Positions 49,602-58,325 of a stretch of DNA of 64,000 nt are shown piece by piece. The stretch's first letter is position 1. Each line of letters opens with the position of its first letter. This DNA comes from Desulfofundulus luciae (GTDB lineage Bacteria > Bacillota > Desulfotomaculia > Desulfotomaculales > Desulfovirgulaceae): contig NZ_JAUSUX010000006.1 in assembly GCF_030813795.1 (NCBI RefSeq), forward strand, positions 83,361-147,360. The letters are read 5' to 3'. The position numbers and the translations under genes are program-made. Under the pieces are notes generated by a model. That model did no database searches. It was not told the DNA's origin and was given only the letters and a program-made list of their open reading frames with translations.

Positions 49602-51578
49602 ATGACCCACTGCCATTGTCCTGGCCTGAAAATAGAAGTACCCGCTGGGGCCCGGCGCATCGTTCTGGCCGGTAATCCCAATACGGGAAAATCGGTATTT
49701 TTCAACCACTTTACCGGCATGTATGTGGATGTTTCCAACTATCCGGGAACGACCCTGGATATCTCCTACGGGCGTTACGGCTCCGACGTGGTGATTGATA
49801 CGCCGGGGGTTTACGGTATCTCTTCCTTTAACGACGAGGAACGCATTGCCCGGGATATCATCCTTTCCGCCGATCTGGTGCTCAATGTTGTTTCAGCCGC
49901 CCATCTGGAAAGGGATCTTTTCCTCACCCAGCAGATCATCGACACCGGGGTACCGGTAATTGTTGCCCTCAACATGATGGACGATGCCAAGAGAATGGGC
50001 ATTGAAGTGGATGTGGATCGGTTAAGCCACCTGCTGGGAGTGCCGGTCATCCCTACGGTGGCCGTGAAGAAGGAGGGGTTTGACCGCCTGAAGGCGGAAC
50101 TCTTAACCGCCCGGCCGGGACACCCCACACCGGGCCTGGAAGAGGAGCTCGACCAACTGCTCAACCGGGTGGGGAGCCGGGGAGAAGCACTGCTGGTCCT
50201 GGAAGGAGACCCGGTGATTGCCGCTCGCCACGGGTTGGAGCCGGGCACCCGGCGGGAGGAAATTTATCGCCGCCGGAGGGAAAGGGTTAACGAGATTTGC
50301 CAGCAGGTGGTGCGGGAAACCTCCCGGGACGTCGGTGTGGCCACCATTTTGGGACGCTGGATGATCAAGCCGCTCACGGGGGTTCCCATCCTGTTCCTGG
50401 CCCTCTGGGCGATGTACAAAGCCATTGGTGTTTTTATCGCCGGTACGGTGGTGGGAATTACCGAGGAAACCATTATGCAGGGCATATATGAGCCTGCGGT
50501 GCGTCAATTCGTCGAACAATTTATACCCCAGTCTTCGATACCTGGTACCATTTTGATTGGCGAGTTCGGTTTGCTCACCATGACGGTGACCTACCTGCTG
50601 GGATTGTTGATGCCCCTGGTGGTGGGGTTCTATTTCTTCCTGTCTTTATTCGAGGACTCAGGTTATTTACCCCGGATTGCCACCCTGGTCGACCGTCTGT
50701 TAACCTCCATTGGGTTAAATGGCAGGGGAGTAATTCCCATCATTCTGGGTTTTGGTTGCGTAACCATGGCCACCATCACCACCCGGCTCTTATCCTCGGA
50801 CCGGGAGAGAAAGATCGCTATCTTTCTGCTGGGGTTGACCATACCCTGCTCGGCCCAGCTGGGCGTCATCGCCGGCATGCTGGCCACACTGGGACCGCAG
50901 TACGTGGCCCTGTATGCCCTGGTAATCTTCAGCGTACTGGTGATGGCCGGTACGTTGCTGTCCACCCTGTTGCCTGGCAAATCGGCTGACCTGTTCATCG
51001 ATCTGCCTCCCCTGAGATTGCCAAGGCTGGATAATGTGTTAAAGAAGACTGGTACCAAGTCCTACCATTTCCTCAAGGAAGCCGCGCCGCTTTTCGCCCT
51101 AGGGGCACTGATCATCAGTACCTTTCAGGTAACGGGAATCCTGGAATTCCTGCAAAACCTCCTGGCTCCTCTTACCGTAGGCTGGTTGAATCTTCCCCGC
51201 GAGGCTGCCACGGCCTTCATTATGGGGATTGTGCGGCGTGATTTCGGAGCTGCCGGGTTAACGGACCTGGCCTTAAGCCCGCTACAAACCATTGTGGCAT
51301 TGATCACCATCACCCTGTTCGTACCCTGTATTGCCTCCATACTGGTGATTTTTAAGGAACGAACCAAAAAGGAAGCACTTTTCATCTGGGGGAGTAGCTG
51401 GGTAGCGGCATTTCTCGTTGGCGGCCTGGTGGCCCAACTGGCCCGGCTCTTCAACCCTGCCGGCGATAAAGTACAGGTTTTGCCCGTAGTACTGGCCTTC
51501 GCGGCCCTTACCCTGGCCATTGTGGGAATGTGCTTATTTCTGCGCCGGACCAAACCGACCACCAATATTCCGGGGTAG
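49602..51578 (+). CDS. feoB: Ferrous iron transporter B
   Basis: A 658-residue inner-membrane Fe2+ transporter with an N-terminal G-protein domain. G1 is GNPNTGKS at 24-31, G2 around T50, G3 DTPG at 66-69 and G4 NMMD near 124. A helical GDI region follows, then the C-terminal membrane domain with two Gate motifs (LGFGCVTMATITTRLL near 385 and the later TLFVPCIASILVIFKE near 575). Overall length is typical of short bacterial FeoB. It is co-transcribed with feoA and probably with the small Cys-rich ORF at 51637. Confidence 0.95.
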   Translation: MTHCHCPGLKIEVPAGARRIVLAGNPNTGKSVFFNHFTGMYVDVSNYPGTTLDISYGRYGSDVVIDTPGVYGISSFNDEERIARDIILSADLVLNVVSAAHLERDLFLTQQIIDTGVPVIVALNMMDDAKRMGIEVDVDRLSHLLGVPVIPTVAVKKEGFDRLKAELLTARPGHPTPGLEEELDQLLNRVGSRGEALLVLEGDPVIAARHGLEPGTRREEIYRRRRERVNEICQQVVRETSRDVGVATILGRWMIKPLTGVPILFLALWAMYKAIGVFIAGTVVGITEETIMQGIYEPAVRQFVEQFIPQSSIPGTILIGEFGLLTMTVTYLLGLLMPLVVGFYFFLSLFEDSGYLPRIATLVDRLLTSIGLNGRGVIPIILGFGCVTMATITTRLLSSDRERKIAIFLLGLTIPCSAQLGVIAGMLATLGPQYVALYALVIFSVLVMAGTLLSTLLPGKSADLFIDLPPLRLPRLDNVLKKTGTKSYHFLKEAAPLFALGALIISTFQVTGILEFLQNLLAPLTVGWLNLPREAATAFIMGIVRRDFGAAGLTDLALSPLQTIVALITITLFVPCIASILVIFKERTKKEALFIWGSSWVAAFLVGGLVAQLARLFNPAGDKVQVLPVVLAFAALTLAIVGMCLFLRRTKPTTNIPG

Positions 51579-51636
51579 GGGCGTAACGGTGCTCACCGGT
51601 AGCCATCACTTAAATACATGGGGAGGAAGATAGGGC

Positions 51637-51789
51637 ATGCAATGGTCGAAAGGCACCTGCCCTTGTTGCGGTTATAAAGTAGCTGATATCAACGCCATCC
51701 GCTGCCCCCGCTGCAACCACCTTCTATGGACATTGCAGTGCTGCCAGGGCAGTTGCAAAAAATGCACTAAGGGGTGCAAAAAAACCTAA
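51637..51789 (+). CDS. 50-residue zinc-ribbon-like protein downstream of feoB
   Basis: A small ORF behind GGAGG ten bases before the ATG, 58 bases after feoB. It has ten cysteines: CPCCG near residue 8 and CPRC near 23 form one four-Cys zinc ribbon, and CCQGSCKKCTKGC near 35-47 adds six more. Such short Cys-rich proteins often accompany feoB (FeoC-like or FeoB-associated types), but this one lacks the FeoC winged-helix pattern. An iron-linked role is inferred from position. Confidence 0.65.
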   Translation: MQWSKGTCPCCGYKVADINAIRCPRCNHLLWTLQCCQGSCKKCTKGCKKT

Positions 51790-51853
51790 AAGTTCCCCCT
51801 GGCAGGGGGACACGCCGTCAGGCAGTTTAGGAAGGCAATTTAAAATGGTTTGG

Positions 51854-51884
51854 GGGGCCGGTTTGAAAACCGGCCCCTGCTTTA
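51854..51884 (+). terminator. Terminator of the feo operon
   Basis: 11-bp stem GGGGCCGGTTT / AAACCGGCCCC with a GA loop, followed by TGCTTTAAC. Confidence 0.65.
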
Positions 51885-51950
51885 ACAGGGAAAGCATCAT
51901 AGGTTGTCGAACGTTGCATATAAATCTAAAAACAGGGGAGGTAGACTGAA

Positions 51951-52430
51951 ATGTCCCTCCTGGGTCTGGTGCTGGCGTGCCTGTTCTTTGCTGCCGGCCT
52001 GGCCGGGACGGTCGTGCCGGCCCTACCCGGCGCACCGCTCATCTGGCTGGGAATGCTGGTTTATGGCCTGGCCACCGGTTTCTCTACCCTGGGATGGGGC
52101 TTTTACCTGGGCCAGGCACTGGCAATGGCTCTGGTACTGGCCCTGGATTACCTGGCTGGAGCCTGGGCGGTACGCCGCTACGGTGGTTCCGGTTATGCCA
52201 TCTTGGGTAGCGCGGCTGGTATGATCCTGGGGTTAATTGTATTTGGAGCCGCGGGTATAGTTTTTGGCCCCCTGGTAGGGGCGGTAATTGGGGAGTTGCT
52301 TGCCCGCAAACCCTTAACCCAGGCCATTCTGGCCGGCTGGGGTTCCCTGGTCGGCCTTGCAGGAGGGATGGCCGTCAAACTGGTACTGGAGATAGGGATG
52401 ATCGTCTGGTTTTTTGCCGCCATCCGGTGA
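51951..52430 (+). CDS. DUF456 membrane protein
   Basis: A 159-residue glycine-rich membrane protein of the DUF456 family, with four to five hydrophobic segments. It carries the family's AGLAGTVVPALPGAPLIWLGM at residues 14-34 and a second glycine-rich block, GLIVFGAAGIVFGPLVGAVIGEL. The function is unknown. GGGGAGG precedes the ATG. Confidence 0.85.
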   Translation: MSLLGLVLACLFFAAGLAGTVVPALPGAPLIWLGMLVYGLATGFSTLGWGFYLGQALAMALVLALDYLAGAWAVRRYGGSGYAILGSAAGMILGLIVFGAAGIVFGPLVGAVIGELLARKPLTQAILAGWGSLVGLAGGMAVKLVLEIGMIVWFFAAIR

Positions 52431-52445
52431 TGGCCCAACCTGTGT

Positions 52446-52631
52446 TTAGTCCCGGCGGGGACCTTTCTCCCGGAATTCTTCATCCAGGGGCCCACCGGCG
52501 GTGTTCAGTTGGAAGCCCTCAACTTCCTGGTTAGGGCCGGGCTGACTTACCCTGGTCTCTTCCCCCAGATTTTCTCCCGTGAGCAGGACGTGCACCCGGC
52601 TCACCTGTTCCTTGCGTTTGACACGGTGCAA
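52446..52631 (-). CDS. Hypothetical small protein upstream-coupled to nothing recognised
   Basis: A charged protein of about 61 residues on the strand of RNase HI, convergent with the DUF456 gene. Minus-strand GGAGGTG at 52648-52642 precedes several TTG codons; TTG 52631 has the best spacing (ten bases) and TTG 52637 is closer. The mixed Lys/Arg/Glu composition with a leucine-rich start looks coding, but no family is recognised. Confidence 0.4.
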   Translation of the reverse strand: MHRVKRKEQVSRVHVLLTGENLGEETRVSQPGPNQEVEGFQLNTAGGPLDEEFREKGPRRD

Positions 52632-52724
52632 TAGCAAGAGCACCTCCACAACGATTATTTTTATTTATTTTTGTTATCAATGGCGTCACCCAGACAGAAA
52701 GCCTTTAAACGAACCCGGCTCTCA

Positions 52725-53198
52725 TCATGCTTGAAAACCCGGGTCCACGGGCAAGGAAGCCCGGCGGCTGGCTTGCACCGCCAGCTGATCGCAGCGGTTA
52801 TTGTAGGTATTGTCGGCGTGGCCTTTAACCCAAACCCAGGTAATGCGGTGCCTGCTGGCCAGGGAAAGAATTTGCTGCCAGAGATCGGCATTTTTGGCCG
52901 GCTCGCCGTTCTCCCGGCGCCAGCCGTTGGCCTGCCAGCGTTTGACCCATCCCCGGGTCATGGCATCCACAATGTACCGGCTGTCGGTATATATGGTGAC
53001 CCGGCAGGGCCGCTTCAGCGCTCTCAGCCCCTCAATTACGGCCATTAATTCCATGCGGTTGTTGGTGGTCTGCGCATATCCCCCGGACAGCTCTTTAACG
53101 TGGTTGCCGTAGCGCAACACCACCCCGTAGCCACCGGGTCCGGGATTGCCGCTACAGGCACCATCGGTATATATCTCCACTTCCGGCAGATCAGCCAT
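52725..53198 (-). CDS. rnhA: Ribonuclease HI
   Basis: A 157-residue RNase H that cleaves the RNA strand of RNA:DNA hybrids. The catalytic carboxylates are visible: D12 in YTDGACSGNPGPGG, E50 in NNRMELMAVIEGL, D72 in YTDSRYIVDAM and the C-terminal aspartate in KGHADNTYNNRCDQLA. The handle region with KRWQANGWRRENG is present, as in the E. coli enzyme. ATG at 53198; one codon earlier is TTG. Confidence 0.93.
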   Translation of the reverse strand: MADLPEVEIYTDGACSGNPGPGGYGVVLRYGNHVKELSGGYAQTTNNRMELMAVIEGLRALKRPCRVTIYTDSRYIVDAMTRGWVKRWQANGWRRENGEPAKNADLWQQILSLASRHRITWVWVKGHADNTYNNRCDQLAVQASRRASLPVDPGFQA

Positions 53199-53356
53199 CA
53201 ATATTTTCCCCCGTCAATGCTAAATTACTCCTCTATTTTAGCACCACCTTACCCGGGGTACCAGCAAAAAATCAGTTTGCCGCCAGCCAGGCTTTTAATG
53301 GGGGCATAATAAACTTCCGAAATAGGCTATCGACCTGATTAAATGTTCCAAAAGGA

Positions 53357-53385
53357 TTGACAGGTTTTCTATACATAAATAACAT
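53357..53385 (+). promoter_or_regulatory. Promoter of the universal stress protein gene
   Basis: TTGACA (53357-53362), 17 bases, TAACAT (53380-53385). Confidence 0.65.
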
Positions 53386-53435
53386 AAAAAGGGGATTGTG
53401 AATGTGAGCACGTTCCTAAAAAAAGGGGGGTTATT

Positions 53436-53873
53436 ATGTATCGCAAAATACTTGTCCCAGTGGATGGTTCCCACCGGGCGGCCCTGGCTGCCGAACATGG
53501 GGCGCAATTGGCCAAGCATTTCAAAGCCCACCTAACTATCTTTCACGTCATACCGCCCCTGCCGTCTTATGTAAATAAGTACGAGGACAGGTTGGGCGAA
53601 GTCTACCACAATATTGAAAAGCAAATGGAGGAAAATGGAGCAGAGATTTTAAATCGGGTTAAGGAGGAACTGGCGCACTACGGCCTGGATTTAGAAGTTA
53701 AATCCATTTGGGGCAACCCGGCGGAGGAAATTTGCCGGGAAGCCCGGGAAGGTCGCTACGACATCATTGTCATGGGCAGCCGTGGTCTTGGGGAAATCCG
53801 CGGTTATTTGATGGGCAGCGTAAGCAACCGGGTGGTTCGTCATGCTCCCTGCCCGGTGCTCATCGTCCGCTAA
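53436..53873 (+). CDS. Universal stress protein (UspA family)
   Basis: A 145-residue UspA-fold protein. It starts ILVPVDGSHRAALAAEHG and has the C-terminal ATP-binding motif GSRGLGEIRGYLMGSVSNRVVRHAPCPV (GxxG-x9-GS), so it is of the ATP-binding type. Cytosolic; it generally responds to starvation or stress. It has its own promoter and a GC-rich hairpin downstream. Confidence 0.92.
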   Translation: MYRKILVPVDGSHRAALAAEHGAQLAKHFKAHLTIFHVIPPLPSYVNKYEDRLGEVYHNIEKQMEENGAEILNRVKEELAHYGLDLEVKSIWGNPAEEICREAREGRYDIIVMGSRGLGEIRGYLMGSVSNRVVRHAPCPVLIVR

Positions 53874-53927
53874 GAAGACTCTTGTTTTTCCGGCACAAGT
53901 ATACTAAAATTTCTTTGGGAGTTATGC

Positions 53928-53962
53928 TCCCGGCGGCGCGCCGCCGGGAAATTTCTTTTTCC
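53928..53962 (+). terminator. GC-rich hairpin terminator between usp and purSL
   Basis: A perfect 22-base palindrome of CCCGGCGGC / GCCGCCGGG type with almost no loop, followed by AATTTCTTTTTCC. It ends the stress-protein message or may attenuate purSL. Confidence 0.7.
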
Positions 53963-53993
53963 TGAAGTCTTCATCCAGGAGGTGGCAATACAG

Positions 53994-56867
53994 GTGGCTA
54001 TTGTTGAGATCAGGGTCATGAACCGTCCTTTCCTGCCCGATCCGGCGGGAGAGGAGGTTCTCTATGAGATAAAACATGCCCTGGGCATAAATACGATCCA
54101 AAGGGTACGTACGGCCAAGGTTTACCGTTTTGAAGGCATCGATGAGTCAAAGGCCCATCTGCTGGCCGAAAAACTGCTGGCCGAAGCAGTTTTCCAGGAT
54201 TATACCATCAACGCCCCCATCATCAAAGACGCTCCGGCAGTAGTGGAAGTGGCCTATAAGCCGGGGGTCATGAACCCCGAGGCCGCATCATTGATGAAAG
54301 CCGCCCGGGACCTGGGGATTGAGGGGCTGGTGGCCGCCGATTCCAGCCGGGAATATGGTTTCTACGGCCCGGACATCAATACACGGGATATTGAAATCAT
54401 CCTTGACCGGCTGCTGGTCAATGCCACCGTGGAGCGGGTGGTTACTGAAAAACCCGCCACCCTCCTCATCTCGGGCCAATCGGGCTGGACCGAAATCATA
54501 CCCCTGCGCGGGATGAGCGATGCGGAATTGATGGAATTGAGCCGCGACAAACTCTTCCTGAACCTGGAAGAAATGCACGCCATCCAGGATTACTTTAAAG
54601 CCATCGGCAGGGATCCCACGGACTGTGAAATAGAAACCCTGGCCCAAACCTGGTCCGAGCACTGCGGCCATAAAACCTTTAAGGCGCGCCTCCTGGTTGA
54701 CGGCAAGGAAAAGAAACCCCTTTTAAAACGTTTGCAGGATGCAACTGCCACGGCCAACCACCCCCTGGTGCTTTCAGCATTTGTTGATAACTCCGGGGTA
54801 ATGGAGTTTTACGACGGTTGGGCTGTCTGCGGCAAAGTAGAAACCCATAATTCCCCTTCTGCCATTGAGCCCTACGGGGGGGCCATGACGGGCAGCGGGG
54901 GGGTATTCAGGGATGTCATGGGTACGGGCCAGGGGGCCCGGGTAATCGCTTCTACAGATATGTTCTGCTTTGCACCGCCCGATACCCCCCGGGAAGATAT
55001 TCCCCCCGGTTGTCTCTCCCCCCATTATCTGCTGCGCCGGGTGGTGGCCGGGGTGCGGGACTACGGCAACCGTATGGGCATCCCTACCAATAACGGCTCG
55101 GTTCACTTCCACCGTGACTTCCGGGCCAAGCCCTCGGTGATCGTGGGGGCATATGGGCTGTTGCCTGTGGAACGCTGCCGGAAAGGCCAGCCCCGGCCGG
55201 GAGATTTGGCCGTGGTCATCGGCGGGAGGACGGGCCGGGACGGTATTCACGGGGCCACCTTTTCCAGCGGGGAAATGACCCACCGGACTACCGAGGTAAA
55301 TGCCAGTGCCGTCCAGATCGGCCATCCCATCGAAGAAAAGCGCGTGGCCGATGCAGTGCTGGCGGCCAGCGAAGCCGGTCTAATCAGGGCCATCACCGAT
55401 TGTGGGGCTGGGGGATTTGCCTCGGCCCTGGGAGAAATGGGGGAAAAGACCGGTGTCAGGGTCTGGCTGGAGAGAGTGCCTTTGAAATACCAGGGGCTTA
55501 AGCCCTGGGAAATATGGCTTTCCGAAAGCCAGGAGCGCATGGTCATAGCCGTATCCCCGGAAAATCTGGAGCGGCTGCTGGAGATTTGCCGGGGGCTGAA
55601 CGTGGAAGCTACCGTGCTGGCGGAATTTACTTCCGACCGGCGGCTGGTGGTTACCTATGAGAATGAAACAATTTGCGATCTGGATATGGAATTTCTCCAC
55701 CACGGCCTGCCCAAACGGCTCCTCACCGCTCGCTGGCAACAGCCGGCGCTGGCAGACCCGCAAGTGTCAATTCCTGAAAACTGGGATGAGATTTACTGCC
55801 AGGTAATGGGCCACCTGAATGTCTGCTCCAAGGAACCCATTGTGCGCATGTACGACCACGGAGTACAGGGCTCCTGTGCCCTGGCGCCCTTTGGTGGGGT
55901 GGAGCAGGACGGGCCCAACGACGCGGTGGTCCTTACTCCCCTGCTCGGTTCTCCCGCCGCGGTGGTCATCAGCCACGGTCTAAATCCGGTTTTAAATCTA
56001 ATAGATCCCTATTACGGTAGCCTGTGGGCGGCGACGGAAGCGGTTTCCAATGCTGTGGCGGTAGGGGCCAACCCGAAAGAGTTGGTATTGATTGACAACT
56101 TCATCTGGCCCTTCCCCGATGAGGAGGCGCTGGGTGCCCTGGACCGGGCCGTGGATGCCTGCGTGGATTTTGTGCGGGCCACCGGAATGCCCTTTATTTC
56201 CGGAAAGGACAGCCTGTCCAGCACTTACCGCGGGGACGGTGGAGAGGTGATCAAAATTCCACCGGTACTCTGTGTTTCGGTTTTTGGCCGTCTTCCCGAT
56301 GTCAGGCGCACCGTTTCAGCCGATTTCAAGGGATCCAGCAATTTAATTGTCCTGGTGGGCCAGCGTAATCCTTCCGAAATGGCCGGATCGGTTTATTTTG
56401 ATTTAGCTGGTTGCCTGGGGAAAAACCTGCCCCGGATCAACCTGGAGGTTGTCACGCGAGTATGGGAAGGCATTCACCGGGCTATCCAGGAAGAAAAGAT
56501 TCTGGCCTGTCACGATATCAGCGAGGGGGGGCTGGCCACTGCCCTGGCCGAGATGTGCTTTGGCGGCGGGGTGGGAGCCCGGATCACCATCCCTGCCGGT
56601 GAACGCCCGGATTATTTCCTGTTTAACGAAACCAGCGGGTGCTTCTTAGTTGAAATGACCCCCACAGAAAAACCCGAAAAAACGTTTGCCGGCTTACCAC
56701 ACCTGGTGCTGGGGCAAACCACAGATGATCCGGCAGTTGTAGTGGAACAGGGGGGGCGCCGGCTTTGCAGTGTTCCCCTGGCCGACCTGAAAAGGTCCTG
56801 GCAGGAACCCATGGCCCGGGTCTTCGGCACCCCTGGCGCCGGTCATGGCCAGGAGGTGGGAGTATGA
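53994..56867 (+). CDS. purL: Phosphoribosylformylglycinamidine synthase, PurS-PurL fusion
   Basis: A 957-residue FGAM synthase catalysing the ATP- and ammonia-dependent fourth step of purine synthesis. About 165 N-terminal residues form two PurS-like units (VEIRVMNRPFLPDPAGEEV and VEVAYKPGVMNPEAASLM begin each). The PurL body follows, with TLAQTWSEHCGHKTF, KVETHNSPSAIEPYGGAMTGSGG and the later SDCGAGGF-type and CHDISEGGLA blocks. Small PurL normally needs separate PurS; here PurS is duplicated and fused. The start GTG 53994 has AGGAGGTG nine bases upstream. PurQ follows with an ATGA overlap. Confidence 0.9.
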   Translation: MAIVEIRVMNRPFLPDPAGEEVLYEIKHALGINTIQRVRTAKVYRFEGIDESKAHLLAEKLLAEAVFQDYTINAPIIKDAPAVVEVAYKPGVMNPEAASLMKAARDLGIEGLVAADSSREYGFYGPDINTRDIEIILDRLLVNATVERVVTEKPATLLISGQSGWTEIIPLRGMSDAELMELSRDKLFLNLEEMHAIQDYFKAIGRDPTDCEIETLAQTWSEHCGHKTFKARLLVDGKEKKPLLKRLQDATATANHPLVLSAFVDNSGVMEFYDGWAVCGKVETHNSPSAIEPYGGAMTGSGGVFRDVMGTGQGARVIASTDMFCFAPPDTPREDIPPGCLSPHYLLRRVVAGVRDYGNRMGIPTNNGSVHFHRDFRAKPSVIVGAYGLLPVERCRKGQPRPGDLAVVIGGRTGRDGIHGATFSSGEMTHRTTEVNASAVQIGHPIEEKRVADAVLAASEAGLIRAITDCGAGGFASALGEMGEKTGVRVWLERVPLKYQGLKPWEIWLSESQERMVIAVSPENLERLLEICRGLNVEATVLAEFTSDRRLVVTYENETICDLDMEFLHHGLPKRLLTARWQQPALADPQVSIPENWDEIYCQVMGHLNVCSKEPIVRMYDHGVQGSCALAPFGGVEQDGPNDAVVLTPLLGSPAAVVISHGLNPVLNLIDPYYGSLWAATEAVSNAVAVGANPKELVLIDNFIWPFPDEEALGALDRAVDACVDFVRATGMPFISGKDSLSSTYRGDGGEVIKIPPVLCVSVFGRLPDVRRTVSADFKGSSNLIVLVGQRNPSEMAGSVYFDLAGCLGKNLPRINLEVVTRVWEGIHRAIQEEKILACHDISEGGLATALAEMCFGGGVGARITIPAGERPDYFLFNETSGCFLVEMTPTEKPEKTFAGLPHLVLGQTTDDPAVVVEQGGRRLCSVPLADLKRSWQEPMARVFGTPGAGHGQEVGV

Positions 56868-57643
56868 AAAAACCGCGGGTGTGTGTTTTGCGTACCGATG
56901 GTACCAACTGCGACCGGGAAACCGGTTATGCCTTTGAACGGGCGGGAGGGGACCCCCATCTGGTGCACGTCAACCAACTCCGGGCAGGAAAGAAAAAGCT
57001 TACTGAATACCAGATTCTGGTTATTCCCGGCGGCTTTTCCTACGGGGATGACGTACACTCGGGCAAAATACTGGCCGTGGAACTGACCTCTTTCCTAAAG
57101 GAGCAGTTACAGGAATTTGTGGATAGCGGCAAGCCGGTGCTCGGGATTTGCAACGGTTTTCAGGTACTAGTCCGTACCGGACTTCTGCCTGCAGCTAAAA
57201 TGGGGGACATCAGAACCACCCTCATGCACAACGACAGCGGCCGCTTTGAGTGCCGCTGGGTTCACCTGCGGGTGGAAGACACGCCCTGTATCTTTACGCG
57301 AGGACTGGCCGGCAGGGTATTGCATTTCCAGGCCGCCCACGGTGAAGGCAAATTTTATACCGATGCCCAGACTCTGGCCGGCATCGAAGCGGGCAAGCAG
57401 GTGGTTTTCCGTTACTCCACCAGCAACGGTGACCCCACCAGCATTTATCCCCACAACCCCAACGGCTCTCTGGCCGCCATTGCCGGCATTTGCGATCCCA
57501 GCGGACGGGTGCTGGGGCTGATGCCCCATCCGGAACGTTTCGTAGATCTCACCCAGCACCCCAACTGGCGGCGCCAGCAATTCCACGAACCCCACGGCCT
57601 GCCCATTTTCCGCAACGCCGTGGCTTATGCTCAAGAGATGTGA
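56864..57643 (+). CDS. purQ: FGAM synthase glutaminase subunit
   Basis: A 259-residue class I glutamine amidotransferase supplying ammonia to PurL. The nucleophile is the cysteine in VLGICNGFQVL, and the His/Glu pair lies in LMPHPERFVDL near the C terminus. GGFSYGDDVHSGKI is the oxyanion-region block. The ATG overlaps the purSL stop, and AGGAGGTG lies five bases upstream of it. Other pur genes are not nearby. Confidence 0.93.
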   Translation: MKKPRVCVLRTDGTNCDRETGYAFERAGGDPHLVHVNQLRAGKKKLTEYQILVIPGGFSYGDDVHSGKILAVELTSFLKEQLQEFVDSGKPVLGICNGFQVLVRTGLLPAAKMGDIRTTLMHNDSGRFECRWVHLRVEDTPCIFTRGLAGRVLHFQAAHGEGKFYTDAQTLAGIEAGKQVVFRYSTSNGDPTSIYPHNPNGSLAAIAGICDPSGRVLGLMPHPERFVDLTQHPNWRRQQFHEPHGLPIFRNAVAYAQEM

Positions 57644-57663
57644 GAAGAGGAGAACCGAAAAGG

Positions 57664-58131
57664 ATGAACATTCGCAAGGCCAGAATTACCGATATGGAAT
57701 CGGTGCACAGGTTAATCAATTATTACGCGGACCAGGGACTGATGCTGGCCCGTCCCCGCTCCGCTCTGTACGAGGCCGTAAGGGAATTTACGGTAGCCGA
57801 AGAAAAAGGGCAGATTGTAGGTGCCGGCTCCCTGCACATCATCTGGGAAGACCTGGCGGAAATCCGGGCCCTGGCGGTAGACCCTCGCTACACCCGCCGG
57901 GGCATTGGGCGCCGCCTGGTGCAATCTTTTCTCGAGGAAGCCCGGGAACTGGGGCTTCCCCGGGTTTTTGCCCTCACTTACCAGTCGGGCTTTTTTATCA
58001 AATGCGGTTTTCAGCCCATCCCCAAGGAAAAGCTGCCCCAGAAGGTGTGGAAGGAGTGCATCAACTGCCCCAAGTTCCCCAACTGTGAAGAGGAGGCAGT
58101 GATCATCGAGCTGGTTAGAACCCTGCAATAG
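57664..58131 (+). CDS. GNAT acetyltransferase, probable N-acetylglutamate synthase type
   Basis: A 155-residue GNAT protein. The acetyl-CoA pyrophosphate loop is VDPRYTRRGIGRRLV near 79-93. The start MNIRKARITDMESVHRLINYYADQGLML and the end with FIKCGFQPIPKEKLPQKVWKECINCPKF resemble the short, stand-alone ArgA-type N-acetylglutamate synthases of clostridia and delta-proteobacteria. It would then feed arginine synthesis. It lies 20 bases behind purQ, with a GAAGAGGAG-type site nearby. GNAT membership is certain and the substrate probable. Confidence 0.8.
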   Translation: MNIRKARITDMESVHRLINYYADQGLMLARPRSALYEAVREFTVAEEKGQIVGAGSLHIIWEDLAEIRALAVDPRYTRRGIGRRLVQSFLEEARELGLPRVFALTYQSGFFIKCGFQPIPKEKLPQKVWKECINCPKFPNCEEEAVIIELVRTLQ

Positions 58132-58325
58132 GTAAGGACGTTGGGTTGTCCCTCCTGCTGGGTCAGGGGGGGCGATCAAAGCCAGGGTTATGATACATTA
58201 CCTTTAGCTACTTATAAAAGAGATTACCGGTGTACACACTAATTTAAAAGGGTAAGTAAAGTTGGCCTGTCATAAGGCATTGTTCTGAAGCCGATTTAAA
58301 ATTTCTATTTGGAGGTAATTTACCC

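Noticed and set aside
58132..58325. Alpha subunit or riboswitch before the orphan oxidoreductase beta subunit
   Set aside because: The 195-base gap holds no adequate ORF; the CCCTCCTG / CAGGGGGG repeat near its start is at best a weak terminator, with no riboswitch core.
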